From Qipengyuania sediminis (GTDB lineage: Bacteria > Pseudomonadota > Alphaproteobacteria > Sphingomonadales > Sphingomonadaceae): DNA of 64,000 bases. Location of the stretch: positions 1,364,001 to 1,428,000 of the forward strand of contig NZ_CP037948.1 in NCBI RefSeq assembly GCF_004358425.1. The letters are read 5' to 3'. The notes under the pieces are model-generated. The model was not told the DNA's origin and did no database searches. It saw only the letters and a list, made by a program, of their open reading frames with translations. The position numbers and the translations under genes are program-made. Shown here piece after piece: positions 1 to 8,271 of this stretch (positions are counted from its first letter, which is position 1; each line of letters starts with the position of its first letter).

Positions 1-440
1 ACTATTTCAACGCCATCAACGGGAACCAGTTCATCGCCGACCTCATGCCCAAACACCCGGTCTATGTCGCGATGCTGAGCGAGGAGGCACGCAAGGTCAT
101 CGGCGTCCCCCACCCCACCGGCCGCGCCGCAATGCGGATGCTGGAAGCAGAAGGCTTCGCGCACGAAGGTTATGTCGATATCTTCGACGGCGGCCCGACC
201 ATGACCGCCAAGACCGATCAGGTGAAAAGCGTGCGCGAGGCGGCGAAGGCCCGGATCGTCGCCACCGACGCAGTCGAGGGAGAGAACACCTGCCTTATCG
301 CCACCGGCAGACTGGGCGCGTTTCGCGCAGCCTATGGAACGCAGGAAACGCGCGGTGAGGGCGAGGTCGCGATCAGCAGCGCGACCGCGCGACTTTTGAA
401 GCTTGAACCCGGCTGCGAAATCTGGAGCGTCTCACGCTGA
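1..440 (+). CDS. astA: Arginine N-succinyltransferase, C-terminal part (5' truncated by window)
   Basis: The frame is open from base 3 and enters the window inside the protein, reading YFNAINGNQFIADLMPKHPV, a block typical of arginine N-succinyltransferase. This enzyme succinylates arginine with succinyl-CoA in the first step of the AST arginine degradation pathway. About 145 residues are visible, and the true start lies upstream of the window, so the internal ATG at 45 is not the start. The stop overlaps the ATG of astB (TGATG), so the two are translationally coupled. The identification is supported by the sequence block and by astB directly downstream. Confidence 0.9.
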   Translation, partial: YFNAINGNQFIADLMPKHPVYVAMLSEEARKVIGVPHPTGRAAMRMLEAEGFAHEGYVDIFDGGPTMTAKTDQVKSVREAAKARIVATDAVEGENTCLIATGRLGAFRAAYGTQETRGEGEVAISSATARLLKLEPGCEIWSVSR

Positions 441-1687
441 TGCTTCGGGAGATCAACTTCGATGGCATCGTCGGGCCGAGCCATAATTACGCCGGGCTCA
501 GCCTGGGCAATATCGCCAGCGCCAGCCACAAGGGCACGGTCAGCCACCCCCGTGCCGCGGCGCTGCAAGGCATCGCCAAAATGCGCGCCAATATGGCGCT
601 GGGACTGACGCAAGGGTTCCTGCTGCCGCTACCTCGCCCGAACGAGGCGCTGCTGCGCGATTTGGCCGTTGACGCGCAGGCTGATAGGGCGCTGACGGCC
701 GCGGCTTGGTCCGCCTCCAGCATGTGGACCGCCAATGCGGCGACGGTCAGCCCCGCGCCCGATACCGCCGACGGTCGCTGCCATCTGACGCCGGCGAACC
801 TCGTCACCATGCTGCACCGCGCCCAGGAATGGCCCGATACGCGCGCGCAGCTCCGCCTCGCCTTCGCCGACCCGGCGCATTTCACGGTCCATGACGCCAT
901 CCCCGCCAGTTTCGGCGACGAGGGTGCGGCGAACCATATGCGCTTCTGTGAGCAGCATGGCGCGCCGGGGGTCGAGGTCTTCGTCTATGGGCGGTCAGGG
1001 ACCCGTTTCCCCGCGCGCCAGCATGAGCAGGCGAGCCGGGCTGTCGCGCGGCGGCACGGGCTCGATCCCGGGCGTTGCGTTTACGTCGAGCAGAACCCGG
1101 AGGCGATCGCCGCCGGCGCGTTTCACAATGATGTCGTCGCGGTCGCCAACGAACGCGTTCTCTTCGCCCATGCCCGCGCCTTTGCGGATCAGGAAGGCGC
1201 TTATAGCGCGATCCGGGCCGCCTTCCCCGCGCTCGAGGTGATCGAGGTTCCGGAGGAGGCAGTAAGTCTCGAAGAGGCGATCCGCACTTACCTTTTCAAT
1301 GCGCAGTTGCTGACCCTCCCCGAGGGCGAGATGGCGTTGGTGGTGCCCGAGGAATGCCGAGACAGTCCTGCGGTCTGGGCTTGGTGCGGGCAAATGCTCG
1401 CCACCAATGGTCCGATCCGCCGCGTCATCCCGGTCAATGTGCGCGAATCGATGGCGAATGGGGGCGGACCCGCCTGCCTGCGCCTGCGCGTCGTTGCCGA
1501 TCCGCACACTGTCGACCAGCGCTTCCTGCTCGACGAGGCGAAGGCGCAGCGGATCGAGGAAGTCATCTCCGAGATGTGGCCCGAACATATCGAGCCGCGC
1601 GACATCGGCGACCCGGGCCTGGCGCGTCAGGTCGAGGCGGCGCGTGAGGCCCTGCTCGGTGTGCTGGCACTCGAGGAATTGATATAG
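440..1687 (+). CDS. astB: N-succinylarginine dihydrolase
   Basis: A 415-residue protein of the amidinotransferase fold that converts N2-succinylarginine to succinylornithine, releasing ammonia and CO2 (second step of the AST pathway). The three catalytic positions known for the family are present: Glu161 in FGDEGAANH, His229 in FHNDVVAVAN and Cys346 in GGGPACLRLR. The N-terminal block FDGIVGPSHNYAGLS is also typical. The length is slightly below that of the E. coli enzyme but no block is missing. The start ATG overlaps the astA stop. No astC, astD or astE follows, so the rest of the pathway is upstream or elsewhere. Confidence 0.95.
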   Translation: MLREINFDGIVGPSHNYAGLSLGNIASASHKGTVSHPRAAALQGIAKMRANMALGLTQGFLLPLPRPNEALLRDLAVDAQADRALTAAAWSASSMWTANAATVSPAPDTADGRCHLTPANLVTMLHRAQEWPDTRAQLRLAFADPAHFTVHDAIPASFGDEGAANHMRFCEQHGAPGVEVFVYGRSGTRFPARQHEQASRAVARRHGLDPGRCVYVEQNPEAIAAGAFHNDVVAVANERVLFAHARAFADQEGAYSAIRAAFPALEVIEVPEEAVSLEEAIRTYLFNAQLLTLPEGEMALVVPEECRDSPAVWAWCGQMLATNGPIRRVIPVNVRESMANGGGPACLRLRVVADPHTVDQRFLLDEAKAQRIEEVISEMWPEHIEPRDIGDPGLARQVEAAREALLGVLALEELI

Positions 1688-1718
1688 CCCCAAGTCGGGC
1701 CACCATTGCGCGAGCATG

Positions 1719-1832
1719 GTTAACGCGCTGGACCAAATGCCGTCGGGCGCGTTTACATGGAGTCCGCGGGTTAACCATCGCCCATGGCACAAAGCTGCTG
1801 CTGGCACGGGCCTTGCCTGGGCGAGCGTTAAC
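1719..1832. promoter_or_regulatory. Three GTTAAC palindromes upstream of the small membrane protein gene
   Basis: The hexamer GTTAAC occurs at 1719-1724, 1770-1775 and 1827-1832 in the 156-bp gap before the gene at 1844. Such an AT-rich palindrome should be rare in this GC-rich DNA. It contains the TTAA(C) half-site of the alphaproteobacterial cell-cycle regulator CtrA, but no copy shows the TTAA-N7-TTAA arrangement, so a CtrA link is only a guess. Confidence 0.25.
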
Positions 1833-1843
1833 GAAGGAATGCC

Positions 1844-2089
1844 ATGCCGGGATTGCGCAAGATCGGGCGCCTGTTCGTCATCAAGACGAATTGGGAAGCC
1901 TATCTGATCATATACGCCCTGGCGCTGGGGGCCACGACGCGGGGCGTGGCCTATTTGGAGCAATATCCTGGTCCTGCCGGCTGGCTGTTGTTCCTGGCCG
2001 CGACCGGCGCGGTCTTCCTGGCAGGCGCGAAAATCCTCGATTGCCTGCGCTATGAAAAGGCCGCGCGGGCCGATGGCCGCACCCCCTAG
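1844..2089 (+). CDS. Small membrane protein of unknown function
   Basis: An 81-residue protein with a cationic N-terminus (MPGLRKIGRL) and hydrophobic segments near residues 20-35 and 45-65, ending in a charged tail. It looks like a small inner-membrane protein with one or two helices. An AAGGA-type ribosome binding site lies at 1834-1838, five bases before the ATG. It ends tail-to-tail with the UbiH-family gene on the other strand, overlapping by three bases around the shared TAG. No family is recognised and no function is proposed. Confidence 0.7.
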   Translation: MPGLRKIGRLFVIKTNWEAYLIIYALALGATTRGVAYLEQYPGPAGWLLFLAATGAVFLAGAKILDCLRYEKAARADGRTP

Positions 2090-3324
2090 GCGCGCAGCAG
2101 ATCGGGAAGCGTGCCGGACATGCCGCGCGCCTCGTTCATGAACCAGCGCTTCAGCGCGGGCATCCGCTGGACGCCCGCCATGCCAAGCCGGCGGATGGCG
2201 GATGCCGTCTGGCCGGGTACGCCGAACAACCGGGTCAGCGCGTCGGTGGCGAGCGCCACCGAAAAGGCATCGAGCCCGCGCCAGCGCTCGTAGCGCGCCA
2301 GCAACTGGGCATCACCTGGCTCGAGCCCCAGCCGCGCGCCTTCATCCAGCACTTCCACCAGCGCACCGACATCGCGCAGGCCGAGGTTGAGACCCTGCCC
2401 CGCGATGGGATGAATACCGTGCCCCGCATCCCCCACCAGCGCCAGCCGCTCAGCCGTGATGGTCGCGGTGTGATGGAAGCCGAGCGGGTAGGAAGCGCGT
2501 GGACCCACGGCCGTGACCGTGCCCAGGACATCACTCATGCGCTTCGCGATCTCGGCGGTGAAGGCGCGGTCGGAGAGCTTGAGGACCCCTGCCGCGTCAG
2601 CTTCGCTCACGGTCCAGACGAGTGCGCTGCGATGGCGCCCTTCGGCATCGTCCCTGAGCGGCAGCAGCGCGAAAGGCCCGGCGGGATAGAATATCTCCCA
2701 GGCCACGCCGCCGTGCGGCTTGTCGTGCGCAAGGCCAGCGATGATGGCGCGGTGGCGGTAGTCCCAGCGCGCGATCGCGATCCCCGCCTCCTCGCGCGAG
2801 GGGGAGTTCCGCCCTTCCGCCCCGACCATGAGCGCGGCGGAAAGCCGGCGCCCGTCCGCCAGTGCGACGCTGGCTCCGAAAGCATCACGGCGGCGTTCGC
2901 CGATCTCGGCGCGCGAATGCCAGGCGATCAGCGGCTCGTCGCGCGCCGCCTCGAACAGCGCGAGGCGCAGCGTGCGGTTAGCGAACATCCGGCCGAGCGT
3001 GCCTTCGCCCGCCGCCGGAGTGAAATCGATCCGCCCGGGCCGCAGGCCGTCGCTGACGGCGATCGATACGATCGGGCAGGCCTGGTCTTCAAGCCGTGCG
3101 GCGAGCCCGATGTTGTTCAGCAGATTCCAACTCGCGGTCGAGATCGCGCTCGCCCGCCCGTCGAAGCCTTCGGCGGTAAGTTCGGCAGGGTCCGCGCGAT
3201 CGACGACGTGACTGCTGAAGCCCTTTCGTGCCGCCGCAAGCGCCAGGGTCATCCCGACCAGGCCGCCACCCAGGATCAAGAGGTCGCGCCGCGCGGGATC
3301 GGTGTGGTGCGTTGCGCCGGTCAT
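2086..3324 (-). CDS. UbiH/UbiF/COQ6-family FAD-dependent hydroxylase
   Basis: A 412-residue flavoprotein monooxygenase of the ubiquinone-biosynthesis type, expected to hydroxylate the ring of a polyprenyl-phenol intermediate in the aerobic ubiquinone pathway. The N-terminal dinucleotide-binding motif is LILGGGLVGMTLALAAARKG. The second FAD motif, near residue 290, is GDAGHGIHPIAGQGLNLGLRD, characteristic of UbiH/COQ6 enzymes. Which ring position it modifies cannot be decided from sequence alone. The gene is monocistronic and divergent from the DsbD-like gene. Confidence 0.88.
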   Translation of the reverse strand: MTGATHHTDPARRDLLILGGGLVGMTLALAAARKGFSSHVVDRADPAELTAEGFDGRASAISTASWNLLNNIGLAARLEDQACPIVSIAVSDGLRPGRIDFTPAAGEGTLGRMFANRTLRLALFEAARDEPLIAWHSRAEIGERRRDAFGASVALADGRRLSAALMVGAEGRNSPSREEAGIAIARWDYRHRAIIAGLAHDKPHGGVAWEIFYPAGPFALLPLRDDAEGRHRSALVWTVSEADAAGVLKLSDRAFTAEIAKRMSDVLGTVTAVGPRASYPLGFHHTATITAERLALVGDAGHGIHPIAGQGLNLGLRDVGALVEVLDEGARLGLEPGDAQLLARYERWRGLDAFSVALATDALTRLFGVPGQTASAIRRLGMAGVQRMPALKRWFMNEARGMSGTLPDLLRA

Positions 3325-3374
3325 GCACCGCCTCTAGAGCGCGCGGCGTGACCCATGCAAGGCTGACCGGTTGG

Positions 3375-5396
3375 ATGCGCTTGGTGATCGCCGCACTGCT
3401 GATGCTGGCGGTCTGCCATCCGGCAGCGGCGCAGGTCAGCGGCGGGACCAATATCCGCGTCGCGCTGGTGGCCGAAGACGCGCCGAAGCCGGGGCGGAAC
3501 TGGACCGTGGCGCTGCATTTCACCCCGCGCACGCCCGAGTGGCACGGCTATTGGAGCAATCCAGGCGATGCGGGCGTGGGCATGACGATGCAATGGCGTT
3601 TGCCGCCCGGCTGGCGCGCTGGCGCACCTCTTTACCCGGTGCCCCAGACTCTGACCATCGCCGGGTTGATGAACCATGTCTTCGAAGGCGATCATGCGGT
3701 GCTGGTGCCCATCAGCGTGCCGGCGGGCGCGGCCATCCCCGGCGAAATCAGCCTTGATCTCGCCTATCTTGCCTGCACCGACGCGATCTGCGTGCCCGAG
3801 CGCGCGCGGCTCAGGCTCGATCCGTCGCGGGTGTCGGGCGATACACGCTTCGATCGCTGGCGGGCGGCGCTGGCCCCGCCCCTCGACCGCACAGTGCGCT
3901 TCGCCGTTACGGGCGACCGTCTGCGTTTGGCCATCCCCCTTCCCGAAGCGCTGTCGCTGCCCAAACCGCATGTCTTCGTCGAGACCCGCGATCTTGTCGC
4001 CTATGCCGGGGTTCAGGGCTTCGCGCGCGCAGGCGACACGCTGGTGGCGGAGGTGCCCTTGGTCAAGGACGCCGCCGCGCCACAGCGCATCGCGGGCATC
4101 TTCGCTTTCGGAGACGGGGGCGGGGTGCGCTTCGAAGGCCGGCAAGGCGCTGTTCCCGACGCGGAAATAACGCGGGCCGCACCCGATGGGACATCGGTGG
4201 CGGCCGTCTGGCTCGCGCTCGGCGGCGCCTTTCTCGGCGGGCTTATTCTCAATCTCATGCCCTGCGTCTTTCCCATCCTCAGCCTCAAGGCGCTGGCCTT
4301 GGCGCGGGCGGGCGGCGCGGAGCGGCGCGCGCGGCGCGAAGCGCTCGCATATACCGCCGGGGTGGTCCTCGCGTGCCTGGTTCTGGGGGCGCTGTTGCTG
4401 CTGCTGCGCGCGGGCGGAGCCGAGATCGGCTGGGCGTTCCAGCTCCAGGAGCCTGGGGTCGTGGCCGCGCTGCTGGTGCTGGCAGTCCTCATCACAGCGA
4501 ACTTCCTTGGATTATTCTTCCTACCTGCCCCATCCATCGCGGGAAAAGGCGGCGGCACCAGCGCGTTCGCGACAGGCGCGCTGGCGGCGGTGGCGGCCAC
4601 CCCCTGTACCGGGCCCTTCATGGCAGGTGCGCTGGGGGCCGCGCTGCTTCTTCCCGCCCCGCAAGCGATGGGACTGTTCGCTGCGCTGGGCCTGGGGCTT
4701 GCCTTCCCCTTTCTGCTGCTCGGATTCGTCCCGCGCCTGCGCGCGATGCTGCCCAAGCCCGGGGCCTGGATGGCGACTTTCCAGCGCTGGATGGCGCTGC
4801 CCATGGGACTCACCGCGCTGGCGCTCGCCTGGCTTGCGTGGCGAATGGGAGGCCCCGCCTTCGTCGCGGGTTGCGTCGCCCTTGCGGCCCTGCTGATCGT
4901 GGCGCTGCGCGTGCCGCGGGTTTCGGCGCGCGCCGGCGGGTTCGCGCTTGCAGTGCTGCTGGGGGCGGTTGCGCTCCCCCGCCTCTATGCCACGCAGGGG
5001 GTCTCCGCCGACGGCGGATTGCTTGCGGCCCGCCCCTTCAGCCAAGCCGCGCTGGCCGAAGCGCGCGCCGGCGGCAAGCCGGTCTTTGTGTGGTTCACCG
5101 CGGACTGGTGCCTGACTTGCAAGGTCAACGAGCGCGCCGCGATCGAGCGCGATAGCACGCGCGCAGCTTTCGAGCGTACGGGCGTAATCGCGCTTCGTGG
5201 CGATTGGACCCGCCGCGACGCCGCGATCACGCGCTATCTCACCGCGCAGGGGGCGGCGGGGGTGCCCCTCTACCAGTGGTTCCCGGCGGGAGGGGGACCG
5301 CCGCGCCAGCTGCCCCAGGTGCTGACCCCGGCATTGCTGGCGGAACTTGCGCACGGCACAGCAGGACCAGATCAGCGAGCACCGGGCTCGGATTGA
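3375..5396 (+). CDS. DsbD-like thiol:disulfide interchange protein with C-terminal thioredoxin domain
   Basis: About 673 residues. The ATG at 3375 is chosen because it begins a clean signal peptide (MRLVIAALLMLAVCHPAAAQ); the frame stays open further upstream but only over the divergent gene. Domains are a periplasmic beta-sandwich (about 25-250), a multi-span membrane domain (about 270-540) with the paired redox cysteines in LNLMPCVFPIL (near 293) and AATPCTGPF, and a thioredoxin domain with Cys579 and Cys582 in DWCLTCK. This layout carries reducing equivalents from cytoplasmic thioredoxin to periplasmic thiols, for cytochrome c maturation or disulfide repair. The 3' end overlaps a convergent lipoprotein gene by about 158 bp. 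Confidence 0.9.
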   Translation: MRLVIAALLMLAVCHPAAAQVSGGTNIRVALVAEDAPKPGRNWTVALHFTPRTPEWHGYWSNPGDAGVGMTMQWRLPPGWRAGAPLYPVPQTLTIAGLMNHVFEGDHAVLVPISVPAGAAIPGEISLDLAYLACTDAICVPERARLRLDPSRVSGDTRFDRWRAALAPPLDRTVRFAVTGDRLRLAIPLPEALSLPKPHVFVETRDLVAYAGVQGFARAGDTLVAEVPLVKDAAAPQRIAGIFAFGDGGGVRFEGRQGAVPDAEITRAAPDGTSVAAVWLALGGAFLGGLILNLMPCVFPILSLKALALARAGGAERRARREALAYTAGVVLACLVLGALLLLLRAGGAEIGWAFQLQEPGVVAALLVLAVLITANFLGLFFLPAPSIAGKGGGTSAFATGALAAVAATPCTGPFMAGALGAALLLPAPQAMGLFAALGLGLAFPFLLLGFVPRLRAMLPKPGAWMATFQRWMALPMGLTALALAWLAWRMGGPAFVAGCVALAALLIVALRVPRVSARAGGFALAVLLGAVALPRLYATQGVSADGGLLAARPFSQAALAEARAGGKPVFVWFTADWCLTCKVNERAAIERDSTRAAFERTGVIALRGDWTRRDAAITRYLTAQGAAGVPLYQWFPAGGGPPRQLPQVLTPALLAELAHGTAGPDQRAPGSD

Positions 5397-5859
5397 GCAT
5401 CAGGCTGCCCGCGCCCGGCACGGTCGCCTCGATCGGCCGCCCGCCGGTGAGCGCTTCGAACGCCGGGTCCTCCGCCCGGGCGCTGCCGCGCCACAGCCAG
5501 CCCTTGCCGCTCTGCGTGGCATCGACATGGAGCCGGGCGACATGGCCGTTACCGATGAGCGCCAGCACCGCCTTGGCGTGAGGATCGGCAGCGGCGAAGC
5601 GCGTGAAGGTGAGGTCGGGGGCTGCCCGATTGCCGCTGCATTCGAGCGCGAACAGCACGGCTTGCCCCGGCTTGCCATAGATTAAGCGGCGCGGATTGCC
5701 GGGGCTCGGAGCCCAGATCGCACCCTTTGCATCGGGTGAGGCGATCGGCGGCGAGGGGGCGTTGCGCCCGGGGACCGGCACCCGCGCCACGTAATCCTCC
5801 GCTGCTGGCGGGTTACAGGCGGCCAGGAGAAGCGCCGGCACCAACGCCGCGATGCGCAC
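5239..5859 (-). CDS. Putative lipoprotein of unknown function, downstream of the S10 peptidase
   Basis: The GTG at 5859 starts a short lipoprotein signal (VRIAALVPALLLAAC, lipobox LAAC) five bases after the peptidase stop; an in-frame start at 5928 would overlap the peptidase and lacks the signal. The mature part, about 190 residues, is a probable periplasmic or outer-membrane lipoprotein with no family recognised. The last 50 or so residues (Pro/Gly/Ala-rich, ending GAPPPPPAR) are encoded antisense to the thioredoxin domain of the DsbD-like gene. The natural C-terminus may therefore be altered by a frameshift or a lost stop. Confidence 0.65.
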   Translation of the reverse strand: MRIAALVPALLLAACNPPAAEDYVARVPVPGRNAPSPPIASPDAKGAIWAPSPGNPRRLIYGKPGQAVLFALECSGNRAAPDLTFTRFAAADPHAKAVLALIGNGHVARLHVDATQSGKGWLWRGSARAEDPAFEALTGGRPIEATVPGAGSLMLNPSPVLADLVLLCRAQVPPAMPGSAPGAAGAAVPLPPGTTGRGAPPPPPAR

Positions 5860-5863
5860 CGGC

Positions 5864-7411
5864 TCAACGCCCGCGAATGAAGGCGCGCACATCGGCCGAC
5901 AGCTTGCTGCGGTCCTGATCGCGGACATACATCATGTGACCACTGTCGTAGTATGACCAGGTGATCCGGTCCTGCGGGATACCGGTGCGGGTCAGCGCAT
6001 ATTCGGCCGCGAAGAAAGGCGTCGCGAAATCGTACCAGCCCTGACCGACGAAAAGCCGCAGCCCGCTATTCTCGCGCATCGCCCGGCCGAGGTAGGGGGT
6101 GACATTGAGATAGGCATTGGTGTCGCGTCCGCCCTCGAGCCGCCAGTCCCAATCGCGCACCCCCCCGATGGTGACGTAGTTCCTGTCAGGCCTGTAGCCC
6201 AAGCTTTCGCGGAACCAGGCATTGGCGGCGGCGGTATAGCCCGCGTCGATGCCATAAAAGCTGGGGTCGTTGTCGGGCACCTCGCCCGCGCTGTCATAGT
6301 CGCGCCCGGTATAGCGGCTGTCGAGCCGGCCGACGGTAAGCCCGCGATCGCGCAGCAGCTCCTTGTAGAACCGCCCCGACGCGACGCGCAGGTCCGCCTT
6401 GTCGAGATAGGCTTCGGAAAGCCCGGTGAAACGGGCGAGCTCGCGGCGGACAGCGGCGCGCTCCTCCGCCCCCGCCTGCTGCCCCTTGAGCAGGAACGCC
6501 GCATAGGGCCCGATCGCGAAGCGCCGCGCTTCCGCAGCAAAGGCGTCGGGTGAGGCGGCGGCGGCCTTGCCATGGAACAGCGCGGTTACCGCCATGCTGG
6601 GAAGCGTGGTGATATAGCCAAGCTCCGCCCCCTCGGTCTCCGCCCCGGCGCCGAAATCCAGAACGGTGGAAATGAGGATCACGCCGTTCAAGGCGACATC
6701 GTTGTAGCCGCCCTCCAGTTCCTTCACCACCGCGGCCGAGCGCGTGGTGCCATAGCTCTCGCCGCCAAGGAACTTTGGGCTGTTCCAGCGCCCGTTGGCA
6801 TCGAGCCATTGGCGGATCACCTGCGCGACCGACTTCGCGTCCTTGGTGACGCCCCAATAGTCCTTGGGATCGGTATCGCCGATCGCATGGCTGAACCCGG
6901 TGCCGACCGGATCGATGAAGACGAGATCGGTGACGTCGAGCAAGGAATCGGGATTGTCGAGGATAGGGTAAGGCGGCGCCCCATCGTCGCGCGCGTCCGA
7001 GGGGATCGCCACCCGCTTGGGCCCGAACGCCCCCATCTGCAGCCACAACGAGGCCGAACCCGGTCCGCCGTTGAAAAGGAAGGTGACCGGCCGCGCGGGG
7101 TTGCGCGGCTCGGCGATGTAAGAGGTCGTGACGATCGCCGCCCTGGCCGCGCCCTTGTCGTCGCGCAGCACCTGCTCCTCGACCGTAGCGGTATAGGCTA
7201 CGCGTTGCCCGCCAAAGGTACCGGTGAAGCGCTTGGCTGCCTTGCGCGGCTCGTAAGCGGCAACGGCCTCAGCCCTGGGCTTGTCCTGCGCCATAGCCGG
7301 GACCGAACAGACAACGGCGGCCAAGGCGAGCGCCGCGTGGCGAAGCAGGCTTAGGGACGGCTGATTCGGCGGCAGATTCGCCGCTTTCAGCCGGCGAAGG
7401 GTGTAGGACAT
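5864..7411 (-). CDS. Secreted S10-family serine carboxypeptidase-like peptidase
   Basis: The ATG at 7411 gives 515 residues starting with a long signal sequence (hydrophobic core LRHAALALAAVVC, cleavage near AMAQ, residues 39-42). The frame is open to 7627, but that part is a repeat array. Peptidase S10 features are NGGPGS (114-119), the nucleophile Ser219 in GESYG, an Asp region in GQGWYDFATPF and the catalytic His in YDSGHMMY near the C-terminus. Proteins of this type act in the periplasm or envelope on the C-termini of peptides. The downstream lipoprotein gene is very close and probably co-transcribed. Confidence 0.9.
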   Translation of the reverse strand: MSYTLRRLKAANLPPNQPSLSLLRHAALALAAVVCSVPAMAQDKPRAEAVAAYEPRKAAKRFTGTFGGQRVAYTATVEEQVLRDDKGAARAAIVTTSYIAEPRNPARPVTFLFNGGPGSASLWLQMGAFGPKRVAIPSDARDDGAPPYPILDNPDSLLDVTDLVFIDPVGTGFSHAIGDTDPKDYWGVTKDAKSVAQVIRQWLDANGRWNSPKFLGGESYGTTRSAAVVKELEGGYNDVALNGVILISTVLDFGAGAETEGAELGYITTLPSMAVTALFHGKAAAASPDAFAAEARRFAIGPYAAFLLKGQQAGAEERAAVRRELARFTGLSEAYLDKADLRVASGRFYKELLRDRGLTVGRLDSRYTGRDYDSAGEVPDNDPSFYGIDAGYTAAANAWFRESLGYRPDRNYVTIGGVRDWDWRLEGGRDTNAYLNVTPYLGRAMRENSGLRLFVGQGWYDFATPFFAAEYALTRTGIPQDRITWSYYDSGHMMYVRDQDRSKLSADVRAFIRGR

Positions 7412-7445
7412 GGACCGGGTGTTACACAGTCCAAAGGAACAAAAC

Positions 7446-7561
7446 GTCCCCTTGCACGTCGAACCGTCACCTTGCATCTTTACGACATCACCTTGCGCGA
7501 AAATGGCGTCACCTCGCGAGGTCCATTTGTCACCTTGCACGCCGGAAGCGTCGACTCGTGC
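7446..7561. repeat. Tandem array of about 11-bp boxes every 21 bp upstream of the S10 peptidase
   Basis: Copies of the box GTCACCTTGCAC begin at 7446, 7466, 7487, 7508 and 7529, with a weaker sixth at 7550. Spacing is 20, 21, 21, 21 and 21 bp, two helical turns, so all boxes face the same side of the DNA. The array ends about 35-150 bp upstream of the peptidase ATG at 7411. On the peptidase strand the box reads GTGCAAGGTGAC. This looks like a cooperative operator array. Because 21 bp is seven codons it also gives QGD/RGD heptads in the extended open frame, so a coding repeat is the alternative. Confidence 0.6.
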
Positions 7562-7700
7562 GGTCGGAGCATGGCCGGGCGAGCGACCTGTATCGGCGGC
7601 GTCTTTCACAATATGTTTGGTAGTCATCGCAACCGCATGGCACAGCGGGAAGCCTGTTGGAAAGCGAATAGGATTGGCTGACAGCCAATCCTACCTGCAC

Positions 7701-7925
7701 TCACCCGAAGGCGTAAATCGCGGGTCGATACCGCGGTTCAGGTATATCGTAGCCAAGTTCTTCAGCCGTTTCGATCCAGCCAGCAATCGCGTCTTTGACA
7801 TTCGCAATGGCCTCGCTGCGGGTATCACCGTGCGCGGAGCATGGCCGGAGGTCCGGAACGTCGGCGATCCAGCATTCGTCCTCGGCCGACCAGAACAGAT
7901 TGATATGATAGTGCGGCTCGTTCAC
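7701..7925 (-). CDS. hicB: HicB-family antitoxin
   Basis: A 74-residue protein of the HicB partial RNase H fold, with typical blocks INLFWSAEDECWIADVPDL and a GDTRSEAIANVKDAIAGWI helix. HicB neutralises the HicA mRNA-cleaving toxin and usually represses its own operon. No C-terminal DNA-binding domain is present, so autoregulation is not assured. It starts with GTG at 7925, overlapping the hicA stop (GTGA), the expected toxin-first order. Confidence 0.88.
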   Translation of the reverse strand: MNEPHYHINLFWSAEDECWIADVPDLRPCSAHGDTRSEAIANVKDAIAGWIETAEELGYDIPEPRYRPAIYAFG

Positions 7926-8176
7926 GGCTCGATATATAGGCCGTGCTCCTCTACAAGATCAAGGAACTCGCGGACGTGATAAGCCTTCGCGTCCTTGCTG
8001 CTTGGCTGGACCGGCAGCGGTCGCCGCAGCTTGGGATGTGCGTACTGGCGATGACTACCCGTCGTTCGCACATGCCTGAAGCCAAACGCTTCGAGCAAAT
8101 TCTCGAACTCGCGAAAGGATATCGTCTGGTTTCGGCTAGCAAGCAGACGACTGTACAGCTTCTCGATGCGAACCAT
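7922..8176 (-). CDS. hicA: HicA-family mRNA interferase toxin
   Basis: An 84-residue protein with the double-stranded-RNA-binding-like HicA fold. The conserved catalytic histidine lies in the block TTGSHRQYAHP. HicA toxins cleave mRNA when freed from HicB. The ATG at 8176 (MVRIEKLYSRLL) is preceded by GAGG six bases upstream; a GTG at 8203 would add nine residues. Some 20 residues precede the usual HicA core, so this is a somewhat long HicA. The pair sits alone between the S10 peptidase and uvrB. Confidence 0.85.
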   Translation of the reverse strand: MVRIEKLYSRLLASRNQTISFREFENLLEAFGFRHVRTTGSHRQYAHPKLRRPLPVQPSSKDAKAYHVREFLDLVEEHGLYIEP

Positions 8177-8271
8177 GTGCGCCTCAAAAAATGAAGCGCT
8201 CACTTATGGCGGTTCAAACGCGCGCGCCACCATGAAGGCAGGCCATTTCCAGCTGTTCGTTACGCGCCGGC

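Noticed and set aside
1719-1832. Full CtrA binding sites
   Set aside because: The GTTAAC copies are not arranged as TTAA-N7-TTAA, so only isolated half-sites are present.
7446-7561. CRISPR array
   Set aside because: The repeated boxes are about 11 bp with 9-10 bp spacers and no cas genes. The geometry fits an operator array or coding heptads, not CRISPR.
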